Assembly: GCA_020746995.1 (NCBI GenBank)
Contig: JAGPXD010000001.1
Coordinates: 2,232,001-2,296,000, forward strand
Reading direction: 5' to 3'
DNA length: 64,000 nucleotides
Origin: Plectosphaerella cucumerina
Taxonomy: Eukaryota > Ascomycota > Sordariomycetes > Glomerellales > Plectosphaerellaceae
In this document: positions 43,896 through 54,206 of the stretch, one piece after another
How the letters are laid out: each line of letters opens with the position of its first letter
Position numbering within the stretch: the first letter of the stretch is position 1
Program-made: the position numbers and the translations under genes
Notes under the pieces: model-generated
Seen by the model: the letters and a program-made list of their open reading frames with translations, nothing else
Databases searched by the model: none
Told to the model about the DNA's origin: nothing

Positions 43896-45162
43896 TCACT
43901 CCGCCTCCAAGACCTGCGAAGCACTCATGCGATCTCCTGGTCTGAACCTGAGCATACTCCTGATCAGATCAAACAAAGCCCTTCTCTCATCATCGCCAAG
44001 TACTTCCATGCCTTCCTCTTTCCTTGGCTTCTGGTTGCTATCCTCAAATCGTCTCTCAAATGTCCAGACATCTCTTCCCGGCTTCGGTACTCCGTTTTCA
44101 GTGAACGACTGAGTCTTGGTCTTTGACTCCCACTTCTGCCACCATTCATCAGGCATGGGTCCAAGGGCGTCAACCTGGGCAGCAGTGGCGCCTTTCCGGG
44201 CCGAAGAGCCAGGCACCGAGAAACGGCTTGACCCCAAGCAGGGCCCAGATCATGCACCCGAGACTCCAAATGTCAGATGGAAACCCCAGTCCTTCTGTCG
44301 GCTCGAATCTGGCCTCGGGGGGCCTGATCTCCAGAGGTGTGAATGAGACGAGCCTCTTGTCAACGTCTGGTCGGTACGCTGTTCCAAAGTCATTCAGTGT
44401 GAGTCTTGCGTTCTCAATTGAGATCTCGTTGTTCGGCAATCCCATCCATATCGGGGCGTAGACATGAGATGGGGCATTTGGCGTGAGATCCTTTCCATCC
44501 TCCCGTAGGACAGGCTCAGGATCTGGTGAATCGTAGGTTTCGTAGAGCTGTTCATGTGTCAAGTCATTGACCTCGGCCGGCAATTGCAGCAGGAGATTCC
44601 CGTAGTGAAGATCTTGCAAGTCTGGTCAGCACTCATCCAAGAGACTGATCCGATCAGGGGGCTCACCTCCATGAACATAACCAAGGCTGTGCATGTACGC
44701 TACCGCCATAGCAAGTTGTGCAGCGAGGGATCTGGCAACATCCGTTTGGAAGGGTCGATGATCTCCAGCTTCGACGGCGTCGGCAAGACTGCACATGGCG
44801 GGCCGGGTGACGAGGCACGGGTGACTTCCGTTTGGCCCACGAACTTCGAATCGATCAATGAGTGCTGGGATGAGGGTCTTCCCTGGCTTCGGCTGTCCGG
44901 GGAGACTTTTCGCCAAGGTTTCCAGTACGTTCGCCTCCTTTTGGGTGGAAGTTGCCGTGCCAATCTTGACGGCAGCATATCCGGGGCGAGACTCATGCCG
45001 CGCGAGCCAAGTTGTAGAATAACTGCCGTGGCCAAGCTTGTGTATGATCGTGTACTTGTTCAAGCAGTCCCCGATATGTACGGGGTGGTACCCACCCACT
45101 TCATATACTTCAAGACTTTCGACCTCATCGACGTGCTCGTAGCGAGGGCGGTCTGTTGACAT
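43896..45162 (-). pseudogene. SRPK-like serine/threonine protein kinase with frameshift (pseudogene or sequence error)
   Basis: Exon 1 is 45162-44667 and exon 2 starts at 44612; the 54-nt intron is canonical. The order fits fungal SRPK-type kinases: GGYHPVHIGD, a Gly loop (LGHGSYSTTWL), AVKIG Lys, the catalytic loop VHGDLHYGN, LNDFGTAY, and EIRPPEARF activation segment with DIWSLGCMIWALLG. After GVKPFLGAWLFGPE the frame is lost and the rest of the domain (ATAAQVDALGPMPDEWW, RSMLRFRPGDRMSASQ) continues in another frame. Removing one base in AAA at 44193-44195 restores a single 403-codon frame. The frame then stops with TGA where kinases of this group have EWM; 22 further in-frame codons look coding. 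A 58-nt intron (GTCAAG...CCCAG) could also join the parts but would delete the well-formed linker. Confidence 0.75.
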
Positions 45163-46011
45163 CTTTGCCAATTGCACGCCCCGATGCAACCTGCTCTTCG
45201 CTCCTCCATGGTGTAGCAGTAGTCGAGAGTTCGGGTACTTCTTCGAAGCAAAATGCAACCAGAGACGCACCTCTGTGCAGAAAACGAAGATCATGGATGA
45301 TGAATGAGGGGAGAACGAGACCTCGGACCGCGACATGCGATGTTGTCCTAGGAAGATTGCTGAGAGTCACGCTGATTGAATCCCATTCAGTTGAAAATGA
45401 AACTCGCTGGAAATTTTTGACCAATGAGACATCTTTCCAAGATTGGATCGATTCCACGAGACATGAGTTGGGCGGTCGCTCTCTGGTCGGTCGGCCCATG
45501 AGTTGGTGCAACTGGTTCCGTGGAATAGCGCCAACAACAGAATCGGAGGGGAACTTGAAGGGTAAAAGGCCGCTGTGCCTCCTGGACATGGGTCCCGTCC
45601 CGGGCCCCTGAGTGCACTGCTCCTCGCTACGACAGCTCTGGAGGTCGTCTGCCAGTGAGAGAGTGGTTTCGGGCGACAGCCACGCGGTCCAGGCCAGGGT
45701 GTGGACCATGCAGTGCAGTGGTTACACCACCGGGCCACGAGCCCAGTTTACTCCGTGCATCAGATTGGCGCCATGTTGTCGGTTTGACAGAGGCAATCAG
45801 GGGTAGATGTTGGTCGTCTGACCGAATGCATCAGCAGCTTGCAGGCAGTGCAAAGGTCAGCCAGTCACCGGCGGTTTAGACCTGGATTGGAGTGAAGGAG
45901 CGTGGCGCAGACGATGTCACTCTGGATGCCCAACTTCTCTCCTTATCATCACCAACCTCCACCATTTGCGTCGCAAACCATCGTGACGCGACCTAGAACG
46001 GGGCAAACATC
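45163..46011. other. Gene-free stretch, divergent promoter of kinase and arrestin genes
   Basis: Short frames only, including one of 194 codons on the minus strand with no domain. The kinase frame itself extends upstream to an ATG at 45294, a possible longer start. Confidence 0.45.
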
Positions 46012-47274
46012 ATGGCCCAAACAGCCCTCAAGACGAGTCTATCGCTAGGAATCCGTCTTGCCGATCAATCTTCCGTCTTTGCTCCCGGCGACACCATCAC
46101 TGGCCATGTGTTCCGTGGCACACATATCGTGACGCCTGAAGCCATTGTCACGGTCGCGCTCTTTGGGAGAGTCAAGACGAAAGCAATATCCCCTCTTGGC
46201 AACAAAAGTAGTCGTCAAACCCTGATCGACGAGCAAACCAGCGTCCAAACCATATTTCGCGGCCCGCTACACATCCCCAACAGTCCCAGCCCAGATGAGG
46301 TGGAGCAGAAATGGCCCTTTGCCATCGTCATCCCAGCACATGTCGGCGGTGAACAGGCCTTCCCCGGAACGTTCACCACTGATCGCCCGGGCTTCACCAG
46401 CAACGATAGAGCGCTCATCGAATTCGGTGTCACTGCGGAACTACAATTCACCGAGAATGGGACAGCGCGGATGGTGACGACCACCTTGCCGGTGACGATC
46501 AGAGCTCTCAGTCTTGACCCACCGATCGCGGACTTTCAGCACGTGCGACACCGCATTTACGGCTGGGTCTCGTCGAGCAACCTGCTCCCGGCTGCTCCAT
46601 CCTTTTCGATGAGGGCGAAGATGCGCTTCAGCTCCTCCACCAGACCTACTTTCGCCGGTCACTTGGAGGTCGACTCCCCGACAATCATTCAGCTTGAACA
46701 TCCTGACGCAACACCTCTCCGCCTACGATTCGTTCCAGACACCAAGGTCATGTCAAGCAGTGGTCTTTACGAAGTACCAGGGGAGATTGAGCTCACAAGC
46801 CTCACCATGGAAGTCCAGGCGACCACCAAGATTGGGGGCGACGACGCCGACAGCCCGCAGGCAACATTCACACCAAGTCCGGTTTTCATGCGTGTCTGGT
46901 CACCGCTGGCTCTTGGTCCTGGCACACCCTCACTCCACATTCCGTACAGCACGGATAACCCGGCCCTCAACATCGGGGAGCTAGCAAACCTGCGAATGGG
47001 ATACGGCGGATTGATCGGCAAGAGGTTCTCCCAGGGGATCATCTACCCTTCCTTCGCCATGCGGAACATCAACCACGCACATCGTGTCGTGTTCAACCTA
47101 CAAGCTCGGATTTCCAAGGAGGTCCTCGACTTCAAGTGGGAGACTGATATGGACATCCTTCCACCGAGCGATTCAAGGGGCCCTGCTGTTGCATGGCCCA
47201 CAAACCAAGCTTTGCAGTCTGGGAGTCCCTCTGAGATGGACGAAGAACTTCCACCGGTCTACCAGGAATCATAG
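46012..47274 (+). CDS. Alpha-arrestin-like protein with PPxY motif
   Basis: A single-exon 420-residue protein. The N-terminal arrestin-like beta-sandwich begins SLGIRLADQSSVFAPGDTITGHVF, where the GDxxxGxV pattern is the family start; FPGTFTTDRPGF, VTAELQF and the following strands match fungal arrestin-N proteins. A second beta-rich half (residues about 195-385) corresponds to the C domain. The last residues hold PPVY (414-417), a PPxY motif that binds WW domains of Rsp5/HulA ubiquitin ligases. Alpha-arrestins bring this ligase to plasma-membrane transporters to trigger endocytosis. Only one PPxY is seen and it is at the extreme end. Cargo cannot be read from the sequence. Confidence 0.85.
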   Translation: MAQTALKTSLSLGIRLADQSSVFAPGDTITGHVFRGTHIVTPEAIVTVALFGRVKTKAISPLGNKSSRQTLIDEQTSVQTIFRGPLHIPNSPSPDEVEQKWPFAIVIPAHVGGEQAFPGTFTTDRPGFTSNDRALIEFGVTAELQFTENGTARMVTTTLPVTIRALSLDPPIADFQHVRHRIYGWVSSSNLLPAAPSFSMRAKMRFSSSTRPTFAGHLEVDSPTIIQLEHPDATPLRLRFVPDTKVMSSSGLYEVPGEIELTSLTMEVQATTKIGGDDADSPQATFTPSPVFMRVWSPLALGPGTPSLHIPYSTDNPALNIGELANLRMGYGGLIGKRFSQGIIYPSFAMRNINHAHRVVFNLQARISKEVLDFKWETDMDILPPSDSRGPAVAWPTNQALQSGSPSEMDEELPPVYQES

Positions 47275-47679
47275 TTTCCTTCTTTCGCCCGTCAAAGCTA
47301 GAGCTATCTACCTCCTCTGACAATATACCCGCTTTGCGGATTCCTGGAAGAAGGAGAGAGACTACGTAAGGAGGGTGACCTGTATCTGAATGGAAACTGG
47401 TCCTTGTGTGATCTTTCTACGTGTCTTACGTGAAAGCGCGCGACGTCGAGAAGGATTCACGTCACCGACGCCATGATATAGTCATATCCTGACGCACGGC
47501 GCCTAGGAGGTTTAGACTGGTTTGACACGGCCGTGGTGCTATCAGAGAAACGTAGTAGTAGCTGACATTAGGACTCATGCAGGCAGGTCAAGTCATCACG
47601 GTGCACTGTTGGTCAGGTGCTTAGGTATGTCGCCATCTTTGTGAGTGGCTTACTTTGATCCTGAACAAGTACAAACCCT
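47275..47679. other. Gene-free convergent spacer
   Basis: The 3' flanks of the arrestin and methyltransferase genes. Nothing else is recognised. Confidence 0.45.
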
Positions 47680-48858
47680 TCATTTCATGAACGAGGCAGA
47701 AGCCAGGGCGTTCGCCTGGATCGTCCAGATGGGCGCTCCCAGCTTCAGCAGCTCCGGGCCAAAGTCCTCAATGATCTCCTCGGCCGTCCACGGGTCATTG
47801 ACCTCCACACTTCTCTCGGCATCGGGGAAAGTCTCCGCCTTCCAAACCTCCTTCCACCTCTCAACCGCCGCCAGGGCCTCGGGAGACTCGCTCTGCACGT
47901 TCTTGGCGACGAGGTAGAATGACGAGCGCTTCGCGTGGGCGACAGGAGGTTTGAAGAGCATGATCTTGGCAAACTTTGAAAAGGTGTAGATGACCAGAGC
48001 TGATCGCCACGCTTCGACCTGGTGCAGGAGGAGGATAATTGTGCCGCCGGGGCGGAGTCGTTCGAGGCCTATGGCAAGCTGGGAGGCAGACAGACGTCGG
48101 GGCTCGCCCTTGGTTCGGTACTCTGCCAGCTCGTGGGTCCTGAGAACCTGGCCGTCGCAGATGACGAGGTCAAACACCCTCTCGTTCGGGAGCGTTCGGG
48201 GCAGAAACTTGTTGGCCTCGGGGTGATCGGTCGGAACGGTTGTGATGCCCATGTCGGCAGCGAGCATTGTGATATCAACCAAGTGGATTTCGGCACGAGG
48301 AGTCTCTGGCATCAGGATGGGGTGACCCCCCTGGTCTGCGGGCAGGCTGCATGCCACGGCGGTGGCATAGGGGTTGAACTTGAGGGCCGTGTCGAGGAAG
48401 GCGCCGGGGGCCATGCACATGTCCAGGATGCGCGGATCGCGGCCAGAGGCGAAGGGGATGTAGAATGCCGAGGTTTCCTTGTGCAGTTGAGTTCCGTTCC
48501 TTTTCATCATTCCGTAGAAGTACTGTTCATCTTTGATGCTAGACTTGTCTGCGTGCTCCCGCTGCTTGCGGAAGAACTCATCTGCCTCGGGGCTTCTCCA
48601 TCCCTGACATGACTGTATTAGCAACAGACTTTCCTAGAACCACGGCTTGTTGGCAATTTCACATACCTTCTTGCGAAGCCGACCAAGTTCCTGAAGTTCG
48701 GGGGAGTTTGTCTTCAGGTATGATGCTAGGGTGCGAGTTGGGTTTCGCTCCTCAGTATTGTCGTCTTCAGTGGATGGCCGTCCTTCGGTGTCTTTGGTAG
48801 TCGTCTCTGACTTCTTGACATCCGACAAGGTCAGGGCGGCAAGCTCTTCTGCGGACAT
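47680..48858 (-). CDS. FtsJ-like (Rossmann-fold) RNA methyltransferase-like protein
   Basis: Two exons on the minus strand, 48858-48667 and 48603-47680, give 371 residues. The intron (GTATGT...GTCAG) is phase 0 and joins LRKK to GWRSPEADEFF. Motif I for S-adenosylmethionine binding reads ILDMCMAPGAFLDTAL, followed by FDLVICDGQ (acidic motif IV) and LRPGGTIILLLHQ; late KRSSFYLVAKN resembles the FtsJ C-terminal catalytic region. FtsJ enzymes 2'-O-methylate rRNA, tRNA or mRNA caps, but the sequence between motifs departs from the canonical K-D-K-E set, so substrate and activity are uncertain. Similar proteins are widespread in fungi and unstudied. The N-terminal exon is acidic and low-complexity. 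Confidence 0.78.
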
Positions 48859-49477
48859 GATGATGGGAAGGGGCCCGGAGGTCGTAACTCAAATGGTAGT
48901 GCTTGGGTGATGGGGTCCTGGGTTATGCGGCTTGGGTATCAAAGAAGAGAGAAGCAGAATGAGAGAACGGAGGCGGGCTGGTATTTCTAGCTGTAACAAT
49001 CTCTCTTGTTGTTTGCAAGAAAGTGAATGAAAACAGGCAATTACATCATGAGGCAGACTGCCGGCGGCGGCACGTGAAGAGCACCCACATTCACTCGATG
49101 TCAGGCAGGCACGTGAACAGTTCAGGGACTTCACCGAGCTTATCTCGCAAGGCACAAGGTGAACCATGCATAGCGTTGGCCCAATTTCAGGCCATGTCAC
49201 AGCCTCCATGGGCAGGCTGCTCAGAGTGGTGTTGGTATTCCATGGTGCTGTTGGCGCTTGCCGCCTGCATCGCCCCTTTCCGCAGCCAATACCAGCCATC
49301 GTAGCCGGCCTCCAACATGAAGACCATCCGTTGGCCATCATTTCGACCTCAGGCTGATAAATACACTTGTCCTCCCGAAAAAAGGTCTTCACCTTTTTTC
49401 CCATCTCTTCCATTTCATCTCTTCCTCCGCCCATCTGCACCAGCCTACTGCTGCACTGCGCACGCAGCACCACCGTC
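48859..49477. other. Gene-free stretch, divergent promoter
   Basis: Divergent promoter of the methyltransferase and the IFI6-like gene. A CT-rich leader with TTTTTTCCCATCTC precedes the start at 49478. Confidence 0.5.
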
Positions 49478-50141
49478 ATGGATTTCGCGAAGCTTCTCTC
49501 CTGCTGCCTGCGAGGCGACTCCGAGGGCATTCAGTCTGAAAAGCAGCCTCTTCTCTCCATCATCGACGAAAAGCCCACCCGGCAGTCGATGCACCAGAGC
49601 CCCATCGGTCGCAACATCGACACCACCGCCCGCGACATCATCCGCATCCTCGTCGGTGCCAAGAAGAATGACGAAACTCTGGCCAGAGATGTCGATGAGG
49701 CCGTCGGTATTGCCGGCTGGTCGGAGTGGCTGGCCCAGAAGGTCCTGGACAAGCTCAAGCAGACCATCGCGGATGGTAGCGACAAGATGGGCGACGTTCT
49801 GACTGACGCCCTTGACAAAGCCTACGCTGTCGCTGACAAGGAGTTCTCGGCCCTCGTCAAGACCGCCAAGGAACACCCCCTCGAGCTGGCCGCGACCATT
49901 CTTTTGACCCTCGTGGCCATCGGCGTCCTCGCCGAGCTGACCCCGCTGGTGGTTGAACTTCTTGGCTTCGGCGAGCTGGGACCCATTGAAGGTAAGCATG
50001 AGAGATCCATGTGATGATCTTGGCTGATCGGTTATTGCAGGCTCGTTTGCGGCGTGGTGGGAGTCGAATTACGGCGGTTACATCCCAGCGGGCTCGCTCT
50101 TCTCGTACCTGCAGCGTCTCGGCATGACCTGGCGCAAGTAG
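49478..50141 (+). CDS. IFI6/IFI27-like (interferon-inducible 6-16 family) membrane protein
   Basis: Two exons, 49478-49991 and 50041-50141, give 204 residues. The start is the ATG of MDFAKLLSCCLRGD, which could carry N-terminal acylation (two Cys at 9-10). The N-terminal 110 residues are helical and soluble (ARDIIRILVGAKKNDETLAR; LAQKVLDKLKQTIADGSDKM). Residues about 134-204 form the 6-16 module: AATILLTLVAIGVLAELTPL, GFGELGPIEGSFAAWW, IPAGSLFSYLQRLGM. In animals this family sits in mitochondrial or other inner membranes and influences apoptosis and innate immunity; its role in fungi is unknown. The intron splits a Gly codon in the conserved GPIEGS stretch, and the second exon completes the family motif. 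Confidence 0.85.
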
Positions 50142-50293
50142 GAAGAAAATGGCAAGACCAGGAAACGTCTTCAGTCGAAACTTCGGAGATCGTATCACAG
50201 CACAGTTGGGGGGAATTGTTGAGGATGGGCACAGATTAGAGAGGAGAGTCTATGGTCAACAGCCCATTCAGTACCAATACACGGGCATCGCGC

Positions 50294-50836
50294 CTACAGC
50301 TGCCGAATAACGTCCCACAACATGATGGCCGAGCCCACCAGCGGGAGCAGCCCACGGATGTTGTTCAACAGCTGCCACTTCTGCAGAAGCCCCTTCACGT
50401 CCGCCGCACCCAGCGTCTTCTTGCCATCCGCGACGGCGAGCAAGGCGTTGTTGGTAGGCATCATGACGCCGAGTGTGAAGGGCATGACGGCAAAGGTGAG
50501 CGCGCCGCCGATAGCGTACGGCGCCCACGAGCCGCCGCGCTGCGCCCGATCGTAGGCTGAGTAGCCGAGGCCAAGGAAGATGCAGAAGCTCACGCGCGGG
50601 CCCCAGTAGGCGCCGCGGCGGAAGATGGAAGCCCAGACTTGGGCGGCAGCGCGAGGGTCGGTGCTGGCCTCGACGATGGCGGGGACGGTGAGCATTGAGA
50701 GGCCGTTTGTCACGCCTGGGCGTTGTTAGCGGGGTTTGGCAAACATCTGGGGCTGTTGGGAGAGCTTGCCTGCCCACCAGGCGCTGCCTGTGATGCCAAC
50801 GGCCGTGGCGACGAGAGTAGGGAGTTCGATGCCCAT
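50294..50836 (-). CDS. DUF1772 (anthrone oxygenase-like) membrane protein
   Basis: Two exons, 50836-50770 and 50715-50294, give 162 residues. The intron has a GC donor (CAG|GCAAGC) and a CCAG acceptor, so it is a GC-AG intron; it joins SAWWAG to VTNGLSMLTVPAI in frame. Four TM segments are visible: N-terminal LVATAVGITGSAWW, VSFCIFLGLGYSAY, YAIGGALTFAVMPFTLGVMM and GLLPLVGSAIMLW. NNALLAV and the layout match DUF1772, a family that includes anthrone oxygenases of polyketide pathways (HypC/EncC type) but mostly proteins of unknown role. No polyketide synthase is in the window, so a cluster role is not supported. Confidence 0.85.
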
Positions 50837-50955
50837 CTTGGTGTCTGGCTGGTTGAGATTTGTCGATCGGTCGGGTTGTTTGAGCTGTGACGATTGAAGT
50901 CGATGAGATGGAGGAGATGTTTGATTGATGCCTGAGACCGGAGGAACTTTCGTGT

Positions 50956-50961
50956 CTTATA
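50956..50961 (-). promoter_or_regulatory. TATA box of the DUF1772 gene
   Basis: TATAAG (in CATATAAG) on the minus strand, 120 nt upstream of the ATG at 50836. Confidence 0.5.
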
Positions 50962-52939
50962 TGCTCGGCGTCGGTGCTTTTTGAGTTCACCCCTTAACCC
51001 CGTCCCGGCCGGCACGGTATCCGAGTCTGACGGTCGGCATCGGCGCCAATCCCACCCCGTGCCGAGCTGAGAGGCCGAAATTCCATTGAGCGTGAGACAA
51101 CACGCGGCGTGACGTGGACGAAAGGGCGTTCTAGAGATAGCTGGGAGCCATCCAGAATAGGGACGATGGTCTCGCACGATAATCTGACTGCAGGACGCGG
51201 GCGAGGCGGGTTGACAACTGCAGAGCTGCGTGTCTGGCAGCCGAGTGTTCTCGGCCTTGTGGTACCTTACTGTACGGTCGGAATCTGTGGCCTGGCTAAT
51301 GTCAGTTCATTTGACTTTTGATTCAGAGGATAAGAACAACTCACCGTCAAAGACAACCTAGAGATTGAGGACGACCTCAAGACACCCCGCCCGACTTGAC
51401 TGGGTCTTCTCGATCGTCGCTGCCAAACCTGGGGTCAATCAATTGAGACAGCTCCATGATGCCAGCGTCCGGGAAGACAATCAACCCCCGCACGTCCAAA
51501 GGCTCGCAGAGTCCGAGTCGCCTTTTAGCGACGCGAGGAAGTTCTGCGTCATCTCGGCGGGTTGCAAGATGGACGAAAATGTCGACAAGACGGCATTCTT
51601 TGCAGCGCGGAGCCTGTTCAGGGAGCTTCCTGGTTGCCAGCCAGGCACACTGCATGCACTGCAGGCCGAGATCCCTCATCCGCTCGCTGTGGTGCGGGGA
51701 AGATCAGGCACCTGGGCACTCTTCAGCGACAAGTTTTCCGCACCCCAAACCTGGAACTTGCCAGTGTGCCACGGTCGGAGTGCCAGTGGGGTTTCCCCGC
51801 GTTGGATGCCCGTGATTGCCGGCGGCATCAAGATGCATCGCAATCGACTTCAACCCAGGCACGCCGTTGGGCTCAGACAACTTGAAGAGTGCAGGTCCGA
51901 GACGTCCGAGTTGCTGTGCCTTCAGTCTGAGTCTGGCCTCAGCAGCTATGCTCAATCTACAGGGTCCCCGCCAGTCATCACCAGCACAGCACGCAATTTC
52001 GAGCCGCCCACGTGCCGTCACTTCTTGTCCTCCCGTCTTCTCCAACGGATGCCAACCTAGGTGTTCAAGACACGTTCCGGCCCTCGGAGGAGAAAGCTCG
52101 GAGCCTCAAGACACCACACAATCCCCCCTCGACATGGCGTCAAAACGACAAACTCCGGCCTCAGCGCTCAAAGAAGAGTAAGGGGCCGAACCCGCTCAAG
52201 GCGCGACAACAAGGGACGCCTCCGAATAAATGAAAAGAGAGTCACTTCTCGGGGCGCCAAGTGTCTCGTACAACTCGACCTCCCCTTTCTGAACAATCAA
52301 CGGCTTAATCCGAGCAGACCGGCCAGCACCGAGGCGTCCCAGAGCGGGGATGGTCCTTCATCTCGGCTCATCTCGCCCCGAAACAACGACAGCCAGGCCA
52401 CCTTCGCGAGGTGATCATCGCCGCCTTTCTACTTCCCCCGGATTTCCCTCCCCGAGGTGGAAATTTATGCTTAAGGCACCACCCCAATTCTTCAGCTGCC
52501 GGCCGGCGCTAGCGCTCCAATCCCCTGCAATCCCCTCGTCCACCGTCCCATGGGTCCCTCACTTTCAACGGCAGTGCCGCGGGGAAAGCCTGACGAGCTG
52601 CTGAGGTGCCACCTCATCTGGGGGACACGCACATCCCTTCGTCCGTGACGCCTCCTCTAACCCTCTCGCTTGCTCTTGTGTGGGTTCAGCGTCGTCCTTT
52701 CTCCCGTCGACGGGATAATTCGAGCCTCCTCTCATATTGCTATGGAGCGACTTGCCACCCGGTACGGGGAACGAACCCCAAATTGGCTCGGAGGCGGAGC
52801 CTAAGGGCTCGTCACCACGTCGAGGGGAGGCCCCTGAAAGCGGATCACGACCTGGTTCCCATGCACTCATGACCTCTCGCTCGGGGGTTGATGGCGAGAG
52901 GGTGCCAGCCCTCATCAGAGAGCAGTCCAGAAGCAAGCA

Positions 52940-52945
52940 TATAAG
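52940..52945 (+). promoter_or_regulatory. TATA box of the rhamnogalacturonan acetylesterase gene
   Basis: TATAAG (in CATATAAGAAG), 97 nt upstream of the ATG at 53037. Confidence 0.55.
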
Positions 52946-53036
52946 AAGCTTGGCCCGGTCCTCTCAACTGTCAGACAATCCCCAGTAGGTTCACCACCCG
53001 TCATCCTACCCCCTGAGCTCCTCCTTGTCCGCCATC

Positions 53037-53807
53037 ATGAAGTCCGTCTTCTCCCTCATCGCCTCCCTGGCCCTCGCGGCCACCCAGGCCACCGCCCAGA
53101 CCGTCTACTTCTGCGGCGACAGCACCATGGCCCGCGGCAACGGCGTGATCGACGGCTGGGGCCAGCACATTGGCAAATACCTGACCGTCCCGGCCGTCAA
53201 CCACGCCATCGGCGGCCGCTCCGCCCGCTCCTTCACCAACGAGGGCCGCTTCCAGGCCGTCGCCGACCTCGTCAAGTCCGGCGACGTCGTCGTGATCGAG
53301 TTCGGCCACAACGACGGCGGCTCCCCCCGCTCCAACGACAACGGTCGCTCCAACTGTCCCGGCACCGGAACCGAGACGTGCATCTCCGACAAGACGGGCG
53401 AGGTCGTCTACACCTACGTCTTCTACGTCATCCAGGCCGCGAAGCTCATGCTGTCCAAGGGTGCCACCGTCATCCTCAGCAGCCAGACCCCCCGCAACCA
53501 GTGGGAGACGGGCACCTACAACGGCGAGCCCTCGCGCTACGTCGGCTACCAGCTGATCGCGAAGAACGCCCTCAACGACTCGCGCGTCACCTTTGTCGAC
53601 CACTTCACCGCCGTCAGCAAGATGTACCTCCGCCTCGGGGCCGCCGGCACCAGCGAGCTCTACCCCGTCGCCGGCGACCGCACCCACACCGGTCCCCGCG
53701 GCGCCGACCTCAGCGCGCAGGCCTGGGCTCAGGCTATTGCCCAGCGTCTGAACGGCACCACGTCCCTAGCCACCAAGGTGAAGCTGCCTGTGCCTATCGT
53801 CTACTAG
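53037..53807 (+). CDS. Secreted rhamnogalacturonan acetylesterase (CE12, SGNH/GDSL hydrolase)
   Basis: A single-exon 256-residue protein. The ATG at 53037 starts the signal peptide (MKSVFSLIASLALAATQATA). SGNH block I is FCGDSTMARG with nucleophile Ser29; block II NHAIGGRSARSF; block III EFGHNDGG with the oxyanion Asn; block V GDRTHTGPRGAD with catalytic Asp214 and His217. These match fungal rhamnogalacturonan acetylesterases, which remove O-acetyl groups from the rhamnogalacturonan I backbone of pectin outside the cell and so help pectinases. All catalytic residues are present and length is normal. Codon use is very C-ending, as in highly expressed secreted enzymes. A TATA box is close upstream. 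Confidence 0.93.
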   Translation: MKSVFSLIASLALAATQATAQTVYFCGDSTMARGNGVIDGWGQHIGKYLTVPAVNHAIGGRSARSFTNEGRFQAVADLVKSGDVVVIEFGHNDGGSPRSNDNGRSNCPGTGTETCISDKTGEVVYTYVFYVIQAAKLMLSKGATVILSSQTPRNQWETGTYNGEPSRYVGYQLIAKNALNDSRVTFVDHFTAVSKMYLRLGAAGTSELYPVAGDRTHTGPRGADLSAQAWAQAIAQRLNGTTSLATKVKLPVPIVY

Positions 53808-54206
53808 GCGGGTCACCAAGGGGCTGCTCTGGGCCTTCCCGTCTGGCATATATTTAATGTCAAATATCACATGAATTTCCATCCACCATGACTGCCTCGT
53901 AATTTTCCTTGATTTGTCTCTCTGTGCTTTACTGTGTTGTGACTGTGCCGCCGCGGGCCATCCCACTGCCTCCCGACTTCATCGGCGGCTGAACTTTGGC
54001 TCAATGAATCCTTCGGCCGGCCAGTGGGAGACTACCCGCTTTGCCATGCACACAGCTGCACCTGTCTTGAGTGTCTGACCGTGAATCAAGGGAACTGGCC
54101 GGCAACTTGCTGCCGTCTACTCGTACCATCCTAACCAGTCGCAGCATCAATTCTGGGACTTCTGACATTCTTGGGACTTTGGCAGCACCAGCTTGTGGGC
54201 TCCAGA
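53808..54206. other. Gene-free convergent spacer
   Basis: The 3' flanks of the esterase and GNAT genes. Nothing else is recognised. Confidence 0.45.

Larger units (their letters stand above)
50837..53036. other. Gene-free stretch, 2.2 kb
   Basis: This holds the promoter of the DUF1772 gene and that of the esterase. A 231-codon plus-strand frame at 51365-52060 has no domain and no good start. Nothing else is recognised. Confidence 0.5.

Noticed and set aside
50294..50836. DUF1772 gene as part of a polyketide cluster
   Set aside because: No polyketide synthase, tailoring enzyme or cluster regulator lies nearby.
51365..52060. 231-codon plus-strand frame
   Set aside because: No domain or transmembrane segment, poor start context; composition is not like neighbouring genes.
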